This document shows, in pieces, positions 34,176 through 43,293 of a stretch of DNA of 64,000 nucleotides. The position numbers and the translations under genes were made by a program. The DNA comes from CAWFGW01 sp963815495. Its GTDB lineage: Bacteria; Bacteroidota; Bacteroidia; Cytophagales; JAAEPT01. Every line of letters begins with the position of its first letter. Position 1 is the first letter of the stretch. The stretch lies in assembly GCA_963815495.1 (NCBI GenBank), contig CAWFGW010000015.1, positions 124,001-188,000 of the forward strand, in the 5' to 3' direction. The notes under the pieces were generated by a model. It ran no database searches, was not told where the DNA came from, and saw only the letters and a program-made list of their open reading frames with translations.

Positions 34176-35477
34176 ATGACTTTCGAAGATTTAAAGCTTA
34201 ATCGTCAATTGCTTAATGCTATTGACGATTTAAAATGGAATCAAACTACAGAAATTCAAGAAAAAGCAATTCCGCTAGTTCTTGCTGGACATGATTTGGT
34301 AGGCATTGCGCAAACAGGCACCGGTAAAACAGCTGCTTATCTCTTGCCCATCCTTCGAAAGCTTAATTATGCTTCCTCTGACAATCCTCGTGCGTTAATT
34401 TTAGCCCCTACGAAAGAACTCATCATTCAAATTCGTGAACAAATTCTGGAATTAGCTAAATATACTGACTTACGCTGTGTAGCACTCTATGGAGGAATTG
34501 GACCAAAAGCGCAGATTGAAGAAATAAAAAAAGGCACTGATATTATCATCGCTACACCTGGTCGTTTAATTGATATTTATTCACGAGGTGCACTTCCTAC
34601 CAAAGAAATTAAAACAATGGTAATGGATGAAGCCGATCGCCTTATGGATATGGGGTTTATGTCTCAAATCCGAAGCATTCTGGAATTTGTACCACGAAAG
34701 CGACAGAATCTATTGTTCTCAGCTACCTTTCATGAACGAGTAGAAAAATTGGCAGGTGAGTTTTTAAAATTCCCGGAACGTATTGAAGTTACCCCACAAG
34801 CGACTGCTGCTACAACAATTACGCAATCGGTGTATCACACTGAAAATATTGCCACCAAACTTAACCTAATGGAATACCTTCTTAACAAAGAAGAGTTTTC
34901 TAAAGTGATGATTTTTGTGAATTCCAAAAAATCGGCTGATACGGTTTATAATCATTTAAAGCGAAAGTTTCAGGGCGGTATGCGGGTCATTCATTCCAAT
35001 AAAGGCCAAAACTCGCGCATTAATGCTATGAAAGAATTTGAGGATGGTATTGTAAAGGTTCTGGTAGCTACTGATGTTTCGGCACGCGGTATTGATATCG
35101 ATGATGTCTCTCATGTTTTTAATTATGAAATTCCTTATCTCTACGAGGAATATGTCCACCGCATCGGTCGAACGGGGCGGGCATTCAAAAATGGTGTGGC
35201 AATTTCTTTCGCAAACAAAGCAGAGCGAAAACATTTAGAGTTAGTGGAAGAAATAATTAATCAAAAAATTACTGTGGCTAAAATGCCAAAAGAAGTGGTG
35301 GTTCCAGAAACTCCTAAAGCAGAAATCATTGAAAACGAGCGGCAATTGGACTTTTTCAAGCGAAAAGCTGACCCAACTTTTAAGGGCGCCTTCCATGAAA
35401 AAAAGTTTGTAATTCAAGAAAGAGAAGAAAAAGAGAAGAAAAAGAAAATATTTAAAGGAAAAAGCTGGAGGAAGTAA
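34176..35477 (+). CDS. DEAD-box ATP-dependent RNA helicase
   Basis: A 433-residue RNA helicase. Walker A AQTGTGKT (45-52), APTKEL motif Ia, ATPGR motif Ib, DEAD (151-154), SAT (182-184), the second RecA domain with SARGIDIDDVSHV, and HRIGRTGR motif VI are all present. The Q motif region lies near the N-terminus (NQTTEIQEKAIP). The C-terminal tail is basic (RKADPTFK, EEKEKKKKIFKGKSWRK). Bacteroidota members take part in ribosome assembly and cold response. It is followed by a strong terminator at 35544-35597. Confidence 0.93.
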   Translation: MTFEDLKLNRQLLNAIDDLKWNQTTEIQEKAIPLVLAGHDLVGIAQTGTGKTAAYLLPILRKLNYASSDNPRALILAPTKELIIQIREQILELAKYTDLRCVALYGGIGPKAQIEEIKKGTDIIIATPGRLIDIYSRGALPTKEIKTMVMDEADRLMDMGFMSQIRSILEFVPRKRQNLLFSATFHERVEKLAGEFLKFPERIEVTPQATAATTITQSVYHTENIATKLNLMEYLLNKEEFSKVMIFVNSKKSADTVYNHLKRKFQGGMRVIHSNKGQNSRINAMKEFEDGIVKVLVATDVSARGIDIDDVSHVFNYEIPYLYEEYVHRIGRTGRAFKNGVAISFANKAERKHLELVEEIINQKITVAKMPKEVVVPETPKAEIIENERQLDFFKRKADPTFKGAFHEKKFVIQEREEKEKKKKIFKGKSWRK

Positions 35478-35543
35478 ACTTTTTTGAACGCTTCTTGGTT
35501 ATATAGTTGTAAGTTTTAGCGGACTTACATAGCTGGTTGAAAG

Positions 35544-35597
35544 AACCCGGAAGAATTAGAAGAGCTCCCAACCTCTTCTCTTCCGGGTTTTTATTTT
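35544..35597 (+). terminator. Terminator after the DEAD-box helicase gene
   Basis: Outer stem AACCCGGAAGA / TCTTCCGGGTT (11 bp) enclosing a shorter AGAAGAG / CTCTTCT pairing, followed by TTTTATTTTTTT. A small hairpin TGTAAGT / ACTTACA (35507-35528) precedes it, 30 bp after the stop. Confidence 0.8.
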
Positions 35598-35669
35598 TTT
35601 ATAACAATATTTCTCTTTTGATGTTGATATCTTCGAGTAGCATTTCCTACAACTCTCTACATACTAAAT

Positions 35670-35677
35670 TATATTTG
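35670..35677 (+). promoter_or_regulatory. Candidate -7 element of gcvP
   Basis: TATATTTG in the 290-bp gap upstream of gcvP, about 90 bp before the ATG at 35768. If used, the mRNA has a leader of about 85 nt; I see no glycine riboswitch in it. No TTG is placed 19-21 bp upstream. Confidence 0.3.
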
Positions 35678-35767
35678 TGCCTTCAAAAATAACACCCTCA
35701 ATCAAGAAAATATTTTTGAAAAAAGCATCTCTAAGTACTTACGTTTCAAAAACTAATCAAACACTTT

Positions 35768-38656
35768 ATGAAATTTGATTTCAGATACACCGATCAATTT
35801 GATACCCGCCACATAGGCCCTTCAGAAACCGAAGAAAAAGACATGCTGAAACTTATCGGTGTAGGTTCCCTAGATGAATTGATTAATAAAACTGTTCCTG
35901 AAAACATCCGCTTAAAAGCACCTTTAAACCTGCCTAAAGCTGTTTCTGAATACAAATTTTTAAAAGGATTTAAAAAACTCGCACAACAGAACAATGTGAT
36001 GCGTTCCTTCATAGGAATGGGGTATCATAACACCGTTACACCAGGAGTGATTTTACGCAACATCTTAGAAAACCCAGGATGGTACACAGCTTACACGCCT
36101 TATCAGGCAGAAATTGCCCAAGGTAGATTAGAAGCTCTCATCAACTACCAAACCATGGTCACTGAGTTAACAGGAATGGAGATTGCGAATGCATCTTTAT
36201 TAGATGAAGCAACTGCCGCTGCTGAAGCCATGACTATGTTTTTTGCTTCAAGAAAAGGAGCGAAAAAATCAGCTAATAAATATTATGTCTCTGATGGCAC
36301 CCACCCCCAAACCATTGATGTGTTAAAAAATCGGGCTATCCCTTTAGGAATAGACGTAGTCGTAAGTGAAATAAAAGAAAAAGCATTCACTGAAAAAGAT
36401 TTATTTGGGTCTAACTTCTTCGGTGCTCATTTTCAATATCCTGATACAAACGGAGAAGTGGTTGACTTATCCAGCATCATAAAAAATGCTCAGGACAATA
36501 ATTTATTAGTGGCCGTTGCTGCTGACTTGATGAGTTTGACTATTTTAACACCTCCAGGTGAAATGGGTGCGGATGTTGTCTTAGGATCTTCACAGCGATT
36601 TGGGGTTCCTGTGGGTTATGGCGGACCACATGCAGCGTATTTCGCCACTCGTGAATCATTCAAAAGACAATTACCCGGAAGAATCATCGGTGCTTCGCAA
36701 GATGCTCATGGTAACTTGGCTTACCGCATGGCGTTGCAAACACGCGAACAACACATTAGAAGAGAAAAAGCAACCTCTAACATCTGCACGGCTCAAGTTT
36801 TATTAGCTGTTATTGCTGGGGCTTATGCCGTATATCATGGCAGTGAAGGATTAAAAAAAATTGGACAACGCATTCATGCTTTAACGCGCATTTTAGATCA
36901 CTCACTAACTTCAATTGGAATTAAGCAAGTCAATAAAAATTACTTTGACACACTTAAAATTGCCTTTGAAGACACCGACTTACTGAAAAGTATTGCTGAA
37001 AATGAAGGTGTGAATTTCCGATATTATGACAATGGCTTTGTAGGTATCTCACTAGATGAAACTGTAGACCAAAAAGATTTAGAAACAATCATACGTATTT
37101 TTCAAAAAGCAAATAACCAAAACCACGACCAAGTTCAATTGGTGGAAAAATGGGATTCACAATTACCCGCCAGTTTAAAAAGAAGTTCTGCCTTTATGCA
37201 GCAAACGGTCTTTAATAAATACCATTCAGAGCATGAGATGCTGCGCTACTTAAAGCGATTAGAAAACAAAGACCTTTCTTTGGCTCATTCAATGATTTCA
37301 TTGGGTTCATGTACAATGAAATTGAATGCTACCGCTGAAATGATTCCTGTAACATGGGAAGAGTTTGGATCAATTCACCCTTTTGCACCCGTAAATCAAG
37401 CCAAGGCTTACAAAGAACTGTTTGAAAAATTAAATCAGTGGTTATGTGAAATTACTGGTTTTGACGAAGTTTCTTTTCAGCCAAACTCAGGAGCACAAGG
37501 CGAATATGCGGGTTTGATGGTGATTCGTGATTACTTGAAAACCAAAGGCGAAAGCTTTAGAAATGTGGCGCTAATTCCTACCTCGGCTCACGGTACCAAC
37601 CCAGCAAGTGCTGCAATGGCGGGCATGAAAATCGTTTTAGTTGGTTGCGATGAACGCGGTAACATTGATGTTGCTGATTTAAAAGCGAAAGCTAAAGAGC
37701 ATGAAGAATCGTTAGCCGTATTGATGGTAACTTATCCATCTACGCATGGCGTTTTTGAAGAATCCATCGTTGAAATATGTAAAATCGTTCACCAACACGG
37801 AGGTCAGGTTTACATGGATGGCGCAAACATGAATGCACAAGTGGGTTTAACAAGCCCAGCCAATATAGGTGCTGATGTCTGCCATTTGAACTTACACAAA
37901 ACTTTCTGCATCCCTCATGGTGGTGGTGGACCAGGTGTAGGCCCTATTGGTGTCGCTAAACATTTAATTCCTTTCTTGCCTAACCACTCAGTAATTGACT
38001 TAGGTTATGCTGGTAAAAGTGCCGCAGTGTCTGCTGCTCCTTATGGTAGTGCTAGCATTTTACCAATCTCCTATGCGTACATTGCGATGATGGGAGGAGA
38101 AGGTTTGACCAGAGCTACAAAAACAGCTATTCTTAATGCTAACTATATTAAATCACGTCTGGAGAAACATTATCCTATTCTTTACACAGGAAGTAATGGT
38201 TTTTGTGCTCATGAAATGATTGTGGATTTTCGCCAATTCAAGCAATCCGTTGGGGTTGAAGTAGAAGATGTGGCTAAGCGCTTAATGGACTACGGGTTTC
38301 ATTCCCCTACTGTATCTTTTCCGGTAGCAGGCACACTTATGATTGAGCCAACTGAAAGTGAAACGAAAGCTGAACTAGACAGGTTTTGTGATGCACTAAT
38401 TTCTATTTATAATGAAATTCGAGAAATTGAATCAGGTGATGCTGATGCTGAAAATAATGTGTTAAAGAATGCTCCTCATACTGCTGAAATCGTAATGAGT
38501 GATTCATGGAATAAACCCTATTCGAGAGAAAAAGCTGCTTTTCCTCTTAAGTATCTGAAAGCCTATAAGTTTTGGCCAACAGTCAGCCGAATAGATGGGG
38601 CATATGGGGATAGAAATTTAATGTGTACCTGTGCACCAATCTCCGATTATGCTTAA
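35768..38656 (+). CDS. gcvP: Glycine dehydrogenase (decarboxylating), P-protein of the glycine cleavage system
   Basis: A 962-residue fused P-protein (single chain, alpha2-type). It begins TDQFDTRHIGPSETEE, the family N-terminus. The pyridoxal-phosphate lysine lies in NLHKTFCIPHGGGGPG in the C-terminal half, and the glycine-rich stretches GYAGKSAAVSAAPYG and SCTMKLNATAEM are conserved. It decarboxylates glycine and passes the aminomethyl group to lipoylated GcvH; lipA at 57.3 kb supplies the lipoyl cofactor for that partner. gcvH and gcvT are not adjacent. It is followed by a perfect inverted-repeat terminator. Confidence 0.96.
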   Translation: MKFDFRYTDQFDTRHIGPSETEEKDMLKLIGVGSLDELINKTVPENIRLKAPLNLPKAVSEYKFLKGFKKLAQQNNVMRSFIGMGYHNTVTPGVILRNILENPGWYTAYTPYQAEIAQGRLEALINYQTMVTELTGMEIANASLLDEATAAAEAMTMFFASRKGAKKSANKYYVSDGTHPQTIDVLKNRAIPLGIDVVVSEIKEKAFTEKDLFGSNFFGAHFQYPDTNGEVVDLSSIIKNAQDNNLLVAVAADLMSLTILTPPGEMGADVVLGSSQRFGVPVGYGGPHAAYFATRESFKRQLPGRIIGASQDAHGNLAYRMALQTREQHIRREKATSNICTAQVLLAVIAGAYAVYHGSEGLKKIGQRIHALTRILDHSLTSIGIKQVNKNYFDTLKIAFEDTDLLKSIAENEGVNFRYYDNGFVGISLDETVDQKDLETIIRIFQKANNQNHDQVQLVEKWDSQLPASLKRSSAFMQQTVFNKYHSEHEMLRYLKRLENKDLSLAHSMISLGSCTMKLNATAEMIPVTWEEFGSIHPFAPVNQAKAYKELFEKLNQWLCEITGFDEVSFQPNSGAQGEYAGLMVIRDYLKTKGESFRNVALIPTSAHGTNPASAAMAGMKIVLVGCDERGNIDVADLKAKAKEHEESLAVLMVTYPSTHGVFEESIVEICKIVHQHGGQVYMDGANMNAQVGLTSPANIGADVCHLNLHKTFCIPHGGGGPGVGPIGVAKHLIPFLPNHSVIDLGYAGKSAAVSAAPYGSASILPISYAYIAMMGGEGLTRATKTAILNANYIKSRLEKHYPILYTGSNGFCAHEMIVDFRQFKQSVGVEVEDVAKRLMDYGFHSPTVSFPVAGTLMIEPTESETKAELDRFCDALISIYNEIREIESGDADAENNVLKNAPHTAEIVMSDSWNKPYSREKAAFPLKYLKAYKFWPTVSRIDGAYGDRNLMCTCAPISDYA

Positions 38657-38670
38657 CTTAAAAATTAAAT

Positions 38671-38716
38671 CTTATAAAAAAGCCCGCCATCAAATGATGG
38701 CGGGCTTTTTTATAAG
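38671..38716. terminator. Bidirectional terminator between gcvP and the GH9 gene
   Basis: A perfect inverted repeat with 22-bp arms (CTTATAAAAAAGCCCGCCAT ... extending to CA / TG) around a 2-nt loop (AA). The core GCCCGCCATCA / TGATGGCGGGC is flanked by A and T runs, so it can stop transcripts from both sides. Confidence 0.88.
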
Positions 38717-38739
38717 GGACGAGAAAGGATTTAATATAC

Positions 38740-40698
38740 TTAATCCACTAATATTTTTTTGCTGATTACTCCTTTATTGGTATTTATAGATAACAAATAG
38801 ATTCCTTTATCAAAATTAGATACATCTATCATATTGCTGTTGACCGTAAGTATTTCCTGCCCAGATAAACTCAGTACTTTTACTTGATAAATTTTAGCCT
38901 CTGTGTTAATGGTAATTATGTTTCTTGCTGGATTTGGATATACAGATATAATCAAGCCCTCGTCAACCAATAACTCTTTTTTTGTACCCACAACTGCTTC
39001 AACACCTAAATGTTTTGCTTCAGCTACTAGGGCTAAATAAGAAAAAGGAATTGTATAATTTATAGCCGGTTCGTTTGTAGCAAAACTGCCATAAACATCT
39101 AAATACCTTTTTGCTGTTTCAGATGGATAAGGAAACCCTTCATTGGCTTGAAAAGTTGGACCATTTACAACCATACCTGGCACTGGTTCTGAAACGCCAT
39201 CAGCGATTGAAATTCTATGATGTGGGTCTTTAGGGTATTTGGTACCAAATCCAGTCATAAAACTATAGCCTGTAGGGTTTTTCCCTAACATATAATCCAA
39301 ACAAGACAGGGCTGCTAAGCGATACTCTTCGTTTCCAGTAATATCATAAGCGTGAGCCAAGGCTACTCCTGCATTTCCAGCCACAGCATTACTACCCCAG
39401 TAAAAGAAATTTTGTGTTCCAAACGCTGTTTTATAAGTGGAGGTCTTATAATAACCTAACCACCGGTTAGCAAAGGTTAGAATTTTATTGCTAACCCAGG
39501 TAGAGTCAATATTTAAGTTAGATGATTGTTGGTAGTGATGAAGAGAAAATACTCCTAAGTAATAAACGCTTCCCCATGATATAGTCCAATCCGTATGGCT
39601 CTTACTGACTGCATCATAATAAGTAGAATTTGCTGTTGAAATATATAATTCACTTGCAGCCCAACTTTTTTCATCTTCAAAATTTCCGTCTCCGTACTCA
39701 CCTGTTTCAAAATCTGAATCTTGGACATATCGAATGTTGGGATTGTTTTGTGCCCAATTCCATGCTTTCTGTGCTGCTGAGAGACATGAATCAGCTAAGC
39801 CGGGAAACTGTGACGGAAATTGCTTATATATCCGGCTAGCTTGTGCCATTACAGCTGCAAAATCTAATGTTGCCGGTGTAGATTTCATTGTGACATACCG
39901 GTCTTGAGTATGAACTTTAGGCATAACATCTAAACCAAATTTAAAGTTTGACAATTTATGAAATACGCCACCGTCAGTGGGGTCTTGCATCCCTAACATC
40001 CAACGTAAGTTCCAAAGGGCTTCATCTAGCAAATCAGGAACATTATTATCTGACTCAGGTATATTTAAATCTAATGTATCCATTATTGGCGTATATCTTT
40101 CATACATAGCAAGCATGGTATACATGGTAATTCCAGAATTAACGATGTATTTGTTATAATCTCCTGCATCATACCATCCACGTTGACCGTTGGTTACATA
40201 TTTAATTCCAGTGTTAGCCTTAGCCGAATTGTGTATATACACAATATTGTCAGGGTGCCCTCCTTCACGTGTCCATCGTTCTGCATAGGTTGGGTTTAAT
40301 AATAAGTCTCCGCTTGAACATCGATTATAAAAGTATGATTTTAAAGACCCTTTCAATACGTTGATCATTGCTGTGTTGGAAATATTAAATACATAAGATT
40401 TCAAATCTCCTATTTTGATTTGATACCTGCCACTGAATTTAAAATCTGAAAAATCAGCTATTCGAGTATTTTCCTCGGCAAAACTATAATACTGCTCTTC
40501 TTGTAAAGTCCCTGTAAAAACCACTTTATTATCTTCAAGATCTATTAACTCAAATGTTTCACCACTTGATTCACTCAAATCTACTGCCACCGCAATTTTT
40601 TCGGATTCAGGATAATAACCCACTTGATTGACGTGAATGGCTTGTGAAAAACAAAAACCAATAATCGAAAGAAAGAAACCTGTTAATAATCGATTCAT
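38740..40698 (-). CDS. Glycoside hydrolase family 9 endoglucanase-type enzyme with T9SS type A tail
   Basis: A 652-residue secreted enzyme. After the signal peptide (ending FCFSQA) comes a CelD_N-type Ig-like domain (about 21-105), then the GH9 catalytic domain. The catalytic base region WYDAGDYNKYIV has Asp177 and Asp180, His494 lies in DPHHRIS, and Glu543 in NEPAINY is placed as the proton donor; all are family signatures. The C-terminal part (587-652) starts with VYPNPARNIITIN and ends KGVISKKILVD, a T9SS type A sorting domain. Members act on cellulose, lichenan or other beta-1,4 glucans. It is transcribed away from the 7TM receptor gene. Confidence 0.92.
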   Translation of the reverse strand: MNRLLTGFFLSIIGFCFSQAIHVNQVGYYPESEKIAVAVDLSESSGETFELIDLEDNKVVFTGTLQEEQYYSFAEENTRIADFSDFKFSGRYQIKIGDLKSYVFNISNTAMINVLKGSLKSYFYNRCSSGDLLLNPTYAERWTREGGHPDNIVYIHNSAKANTGIKYVTNGQRGWYDAGDYNKYIVNSGITMYTMLAMYERYTPIMDTLDLNIPESDNNVPDLLDEALWNLRWMLGMQDPTDGGVFHKLSNFKFGLDVMPKVHTQDRYVTMKSTPATLDFAAVMAQASRIYKQFPSQFPGLADSCLSAAQKAWNWAQNNPNIRYVQDSDFETGEYGDGNFEDEKSWAASELYISTANSTYYDAVSKSHTDWTISWGSVYYLGVFSLHHYQQSSNLNIDSTWVSNKILTFANRWLGYYKTSTYKTAFGTQNFFYWGSNAVAGNAGVALAHAYDITGNEEYRLAALSCLDYMLGKNPTGYSFMTGFGTKYPKDPHHRISIADGVSEPVPGMVVNGPTFQANEGFPYPSETAKRYLDVYGSFATNEPAINYTIPFSYLALVAEAKHLGVEAVVGTKKELLVDEGLIISVYPNPARNIITINTEAKIYQVKVLSLSGQEILTVNSNMIDVSNFDKGIYLLSINTNKGVISKKILVD

Positions 40699-40902
40699 AT
40701 TATATTTTTAATCTTTCTATTAATCTACCATGATTAAATTTAATATTAGATACGCTTAACTATTAAAAAGTGATTTTTGTTCTTTAAACTTAAAATTTGT
40801 TTCATTGAATATGTCACCATAATTTTACTAATACCCTTCTTTCAATTTGTATTTTCGTTTTTTTTTCAGTTTTTGTAGCACCTTAATTCTGAATATGTTG
40901 AA

Positions 40903-42729
40903 ATGAGCAAAAAAATTAGATTCTTAGTTTTATTGATGTTAGCAGCGAGTTTCGTTTCTTCTGCCAGCAACATTATAGTATTACATGACTCCACAACTAC
41001 CCAGACTGTCGCTGTAGAAGACAAAGCGTTATTTATAGACAGAAGTGCTAATCTTACCCGTTGGCAACTTACAGATAATCTATTTAATAATGACGTTGTT
41101 TCATCCAACCAACATATGTCTGCGGCCTATTGGTACAAATTTACTATTGAAAATAAGTCTACATCTAACAATTGGATTATTGAGTTTCACGACCCTCACA
41201 TATCTGAAGTAGAATTATATAAAGGGAAAGATTTACTATACCCCTCTACGGGATCAACTCGCGATTTTGACACAAAAAATTACAGTCATAAAAATCACAC
41301 TTTTGGATTAAACCTTCCATTGAACAAACAAACCACTTATTATGTAAGGTTAAAGTCCAGTTATCATTCTGATTTTAGCTTTGTGATTAAAAGTCATAAA
41401 GAATTTTCGAAATACGCCTTAATTGAATATTATATACTTGGGATATTTTATGGTGTTTTAGCCATACTGGCCATATATAACCTTATCTTATTCTTCTCCA
41501 TTAAAGAGAAAACATACTTGTTTTATGTAGCTTATATTTTTTGTGCTGCTCTACACACCTTTTCAGAAGATGGTTTAGGATTTCAGTTTATTTGGTCAGA
41601 TTTTCCAATCATCAATAAAATAGTTGATCACAGTAGTTTCCCTCTATTACTCATTACTTTTTTATTATACTCTAACAGCTTTATAGGATTAAGCAAACGT
41701 GCTCCCAAGACATGGAACTGGGTAATCATTGGTACATCTGTTTACCTTTTAGGATTTTTATATTTTAATTTTTTTGGGGAATGGAACGCAGCCATATTTT
41801 TCATTTATATCATTCCTTATTTAATCACCTATTATGCTGCTATTAAGATTTATAAACAAGGCTTTAAGCCTGCTCGGTTTTTTGTGATGGGTTTTTCAAT
41901 TGTTTTATTAAGCTTTGTGGTATTTTTCTTCCGTGTGTTTCTTAGTTTACCAGGGAATATTTTCTTGGTCTATATCTTTAATTTTGGTTTTGTATTAGAA
42001 GCAATTATTCTTTCTTATGCTTTGGGTGATAAAATTAAAATTACTAAAGAAATTAGTGAATCAGCTCAAAAAAAGGTGATAGAAGAACTAGAAAAAAATG
42101 AAAAATTAAAAGATAAAGTCAACCGCGTATTAGAAACAAAAGTAAGGGAGCGGACCATTGAATTAGAGGAAAAAACGAATGAACTTATTGATGCAAATGA
42201 TGAGTTAGCGAGCCTGAGAGATAAGCTATATGAAATGAACTCATCGCTCGATAAATCAAACTGGATGCTACAACGGGAAGTAAAAGATGTGATGCGCTCA
42301 AAAATTCTTTCTGAATCTGTAGCTTACCCTGATTTTATAAAAATATTTCCTGATAACCTTACCTGCATGAAGCATTTGGAAACTATTAAATGGGGAAAAG
42401 GGTTTAATTGTACAAAATGTGGAAACAACAATTTTTTAAAAACGGCAAAACCATTTGTACGCAAATGCTCTAGCTGTAAACACCCTGAGTCAGTTACTGC
42501 GCACACTTTGTTTCATGCGGTAAAATTTCCCATGAATAAAGCTTTTTACATTGCATATGTCACGTGTGAAAATCAAAAGAAATTTACCATTGATGAACTT
42601 TCAGAAATTTTAGATTTAAGAAGAAATACAGCATGGATGTTCAAGAAAAAAGTGGAGGCTAGAATTGAAGAACAATCCAAAAAAGGGAAATACAAAACAG
42701 GGGAGAGTTGGGAAAAATTAATTGTTTAG
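40903..42729 (+). CDS. 7TM-DISM receptor fused to an IS1595-type transposase zinc ribbon and helix-turn-helix
   Basis: A 608-residue protein. Domain order: signal peptide (1-23), extracellular 7TMR-DISMED2-like sensor (about 30-165), seven transmembrane segments (about 172-382), a long coiled coil (about 385-465, rich in E/K heptads), then from residue 470 a segment like the N-terminus of IS1595/ISXO2 transposases: CMKHLETIKWGKGFNC, a zinc ribbon with Cys503, Cys506, Cys522 and Cys525, and a helix-turn-helix-like FTIDELSEILDLRRNTAWMF. There is no DDE catalytic domain. This suggests a membrane receptor that binds DNA directly after ligand binding. I recall similar fusions in Bacteroidota but no characterised one. 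Confidence 0.85.
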   Translation: MSKKIRFLVLLMLAASFVSSASNIIVLHDSTTTQTVAVEDKALFIDRSANLTRWQLTDNLFNNDVVSSNQHMSAAYWYKFTIENKSTSNNWIIEFHDPHISEVELYKGKDLLYPSTGSTRDFDTKNYSHKNHTFGLNLPLNKQTTYYVRLKSSYHSDFSFVIKSHKEFSKYALIEYYILGIFYGVLAILAIYNLILFFSIKEKTYLFYVAYIFCAALHTFSEDGLGFQFIWSDFPIINKIVDHSSFPLLLITFLLYSNSFIGLSKRAPKTWNWVIIGTSVYLLGFLYFNFFGEWNAAIFFIYIIPYLITYYAAIKIYKQGFKPARFFVMGFSIVLLSFVVFFFRVFLSLPGNIFLVYIFNFGFVLEAIILSYALGDKIKITKEISESAQKKVIEELEKNEKLKDKVNRVLETKVRERTIELEEKTNELIDANDELASLRDKLYEMNSSLDKSNWMLQREVKDVMRSKILSESVAYPDFIKIFPDNLTCMKHLETIKWGKGFNCTKCGNNNFLKTAKPFVRKCSSCKHPESVTAHTLFHAVKFPMNKAFYIAYVTCENQKKFTIDELSEILDLRRNTAWMFKKKVEARIEEQSKKGKYKTGESWEKLIV

Positions 42730-43293
42730 TCGGTATTTTACTTCTTGTTCTTGATAAATTGGAACCTCTAACTCAATCTCACAGGAAAGTTCAAAATGTT
42801 GATGGATAATCTTTAAGTCAAACTCTTTAACTATACCCATTACTTGATTCATCGCCTCATATGCGAAGTGATGTTTCAACCGTAGTGTCGGTGTTTTACT
42901 TTCTATTATTGCCTGTTGAAGCACATGCTGTGCCGCGGTTTTATATGCAGTAATCAATCCGCTCATTCCTAGTTTGGTTCCACCAAAATAACGCACCACC
43001 ACTACCAAAATATCGGATAAATCAAATGATTTTATTTGGTTTAAGATAGGGTCTCCTGCACTATGGTTTGGCTCTCCATCGTCATGAGCTCTGAATTTAT
43101 CTTTTTGATAACCCAGTATATAGGCAAAACAGATATGTCGGGCATCATAATATTGCTTTTTGAAGCCATCCAGAATCGTTTTTATGTTTTCCTCAGTGGA
43201 TACTGGAAAAGCAAAACTTAAAAATTTACTTCCCTTTTCTTTATAGAGACCTTCTGCGGGGTTTTTAATAGTTTGATATGCAAACGTATCCAT
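42718..43293 (-). CDS. YigZ/IMPACT family protein
   Basis: A 191-residue protein of the UPF0029/IMPACT family. The N-terminal domain has KGSKFLSFAFPV, YYDARHICFAYILG, DGEPNHSAGDPILNQI and VVVRYFGGTKLG, all signature positions, followed by a ferredoxin-like C-terminal domain. Related proteins influence translation control or act on peptides, but the bacterial function is not settled. Its start overlaps the stop of the upstream gene (TAATG). The 3' end overlaps the convergent 7TM receptor gene by 12 bp. Confidence 0.9.
   Translation of the reverse strand: MDTFAYQTIKNPAEGLYKEKGSKFLSFAFPVSTEENIKTILDGFKKQYYDARHICFAYILGYQKDKFRAHDDGEPNHSAGDPILNQIKSFDLSDILVVVVRYFGGTKLGMSGLITAYKTAAQHVLQQAIIESKTPTLRLKHHFAYEAMNQVMGIVKEFDLKIIHQHFELSCEIELEVPIYQEQEVKYRLNN

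Noticed and set aside
35678..35767. Glycine riboswitch in the gcvP leader
   Set aside because: The leader is AT-rich and short, with no tandem aptamer pattern.
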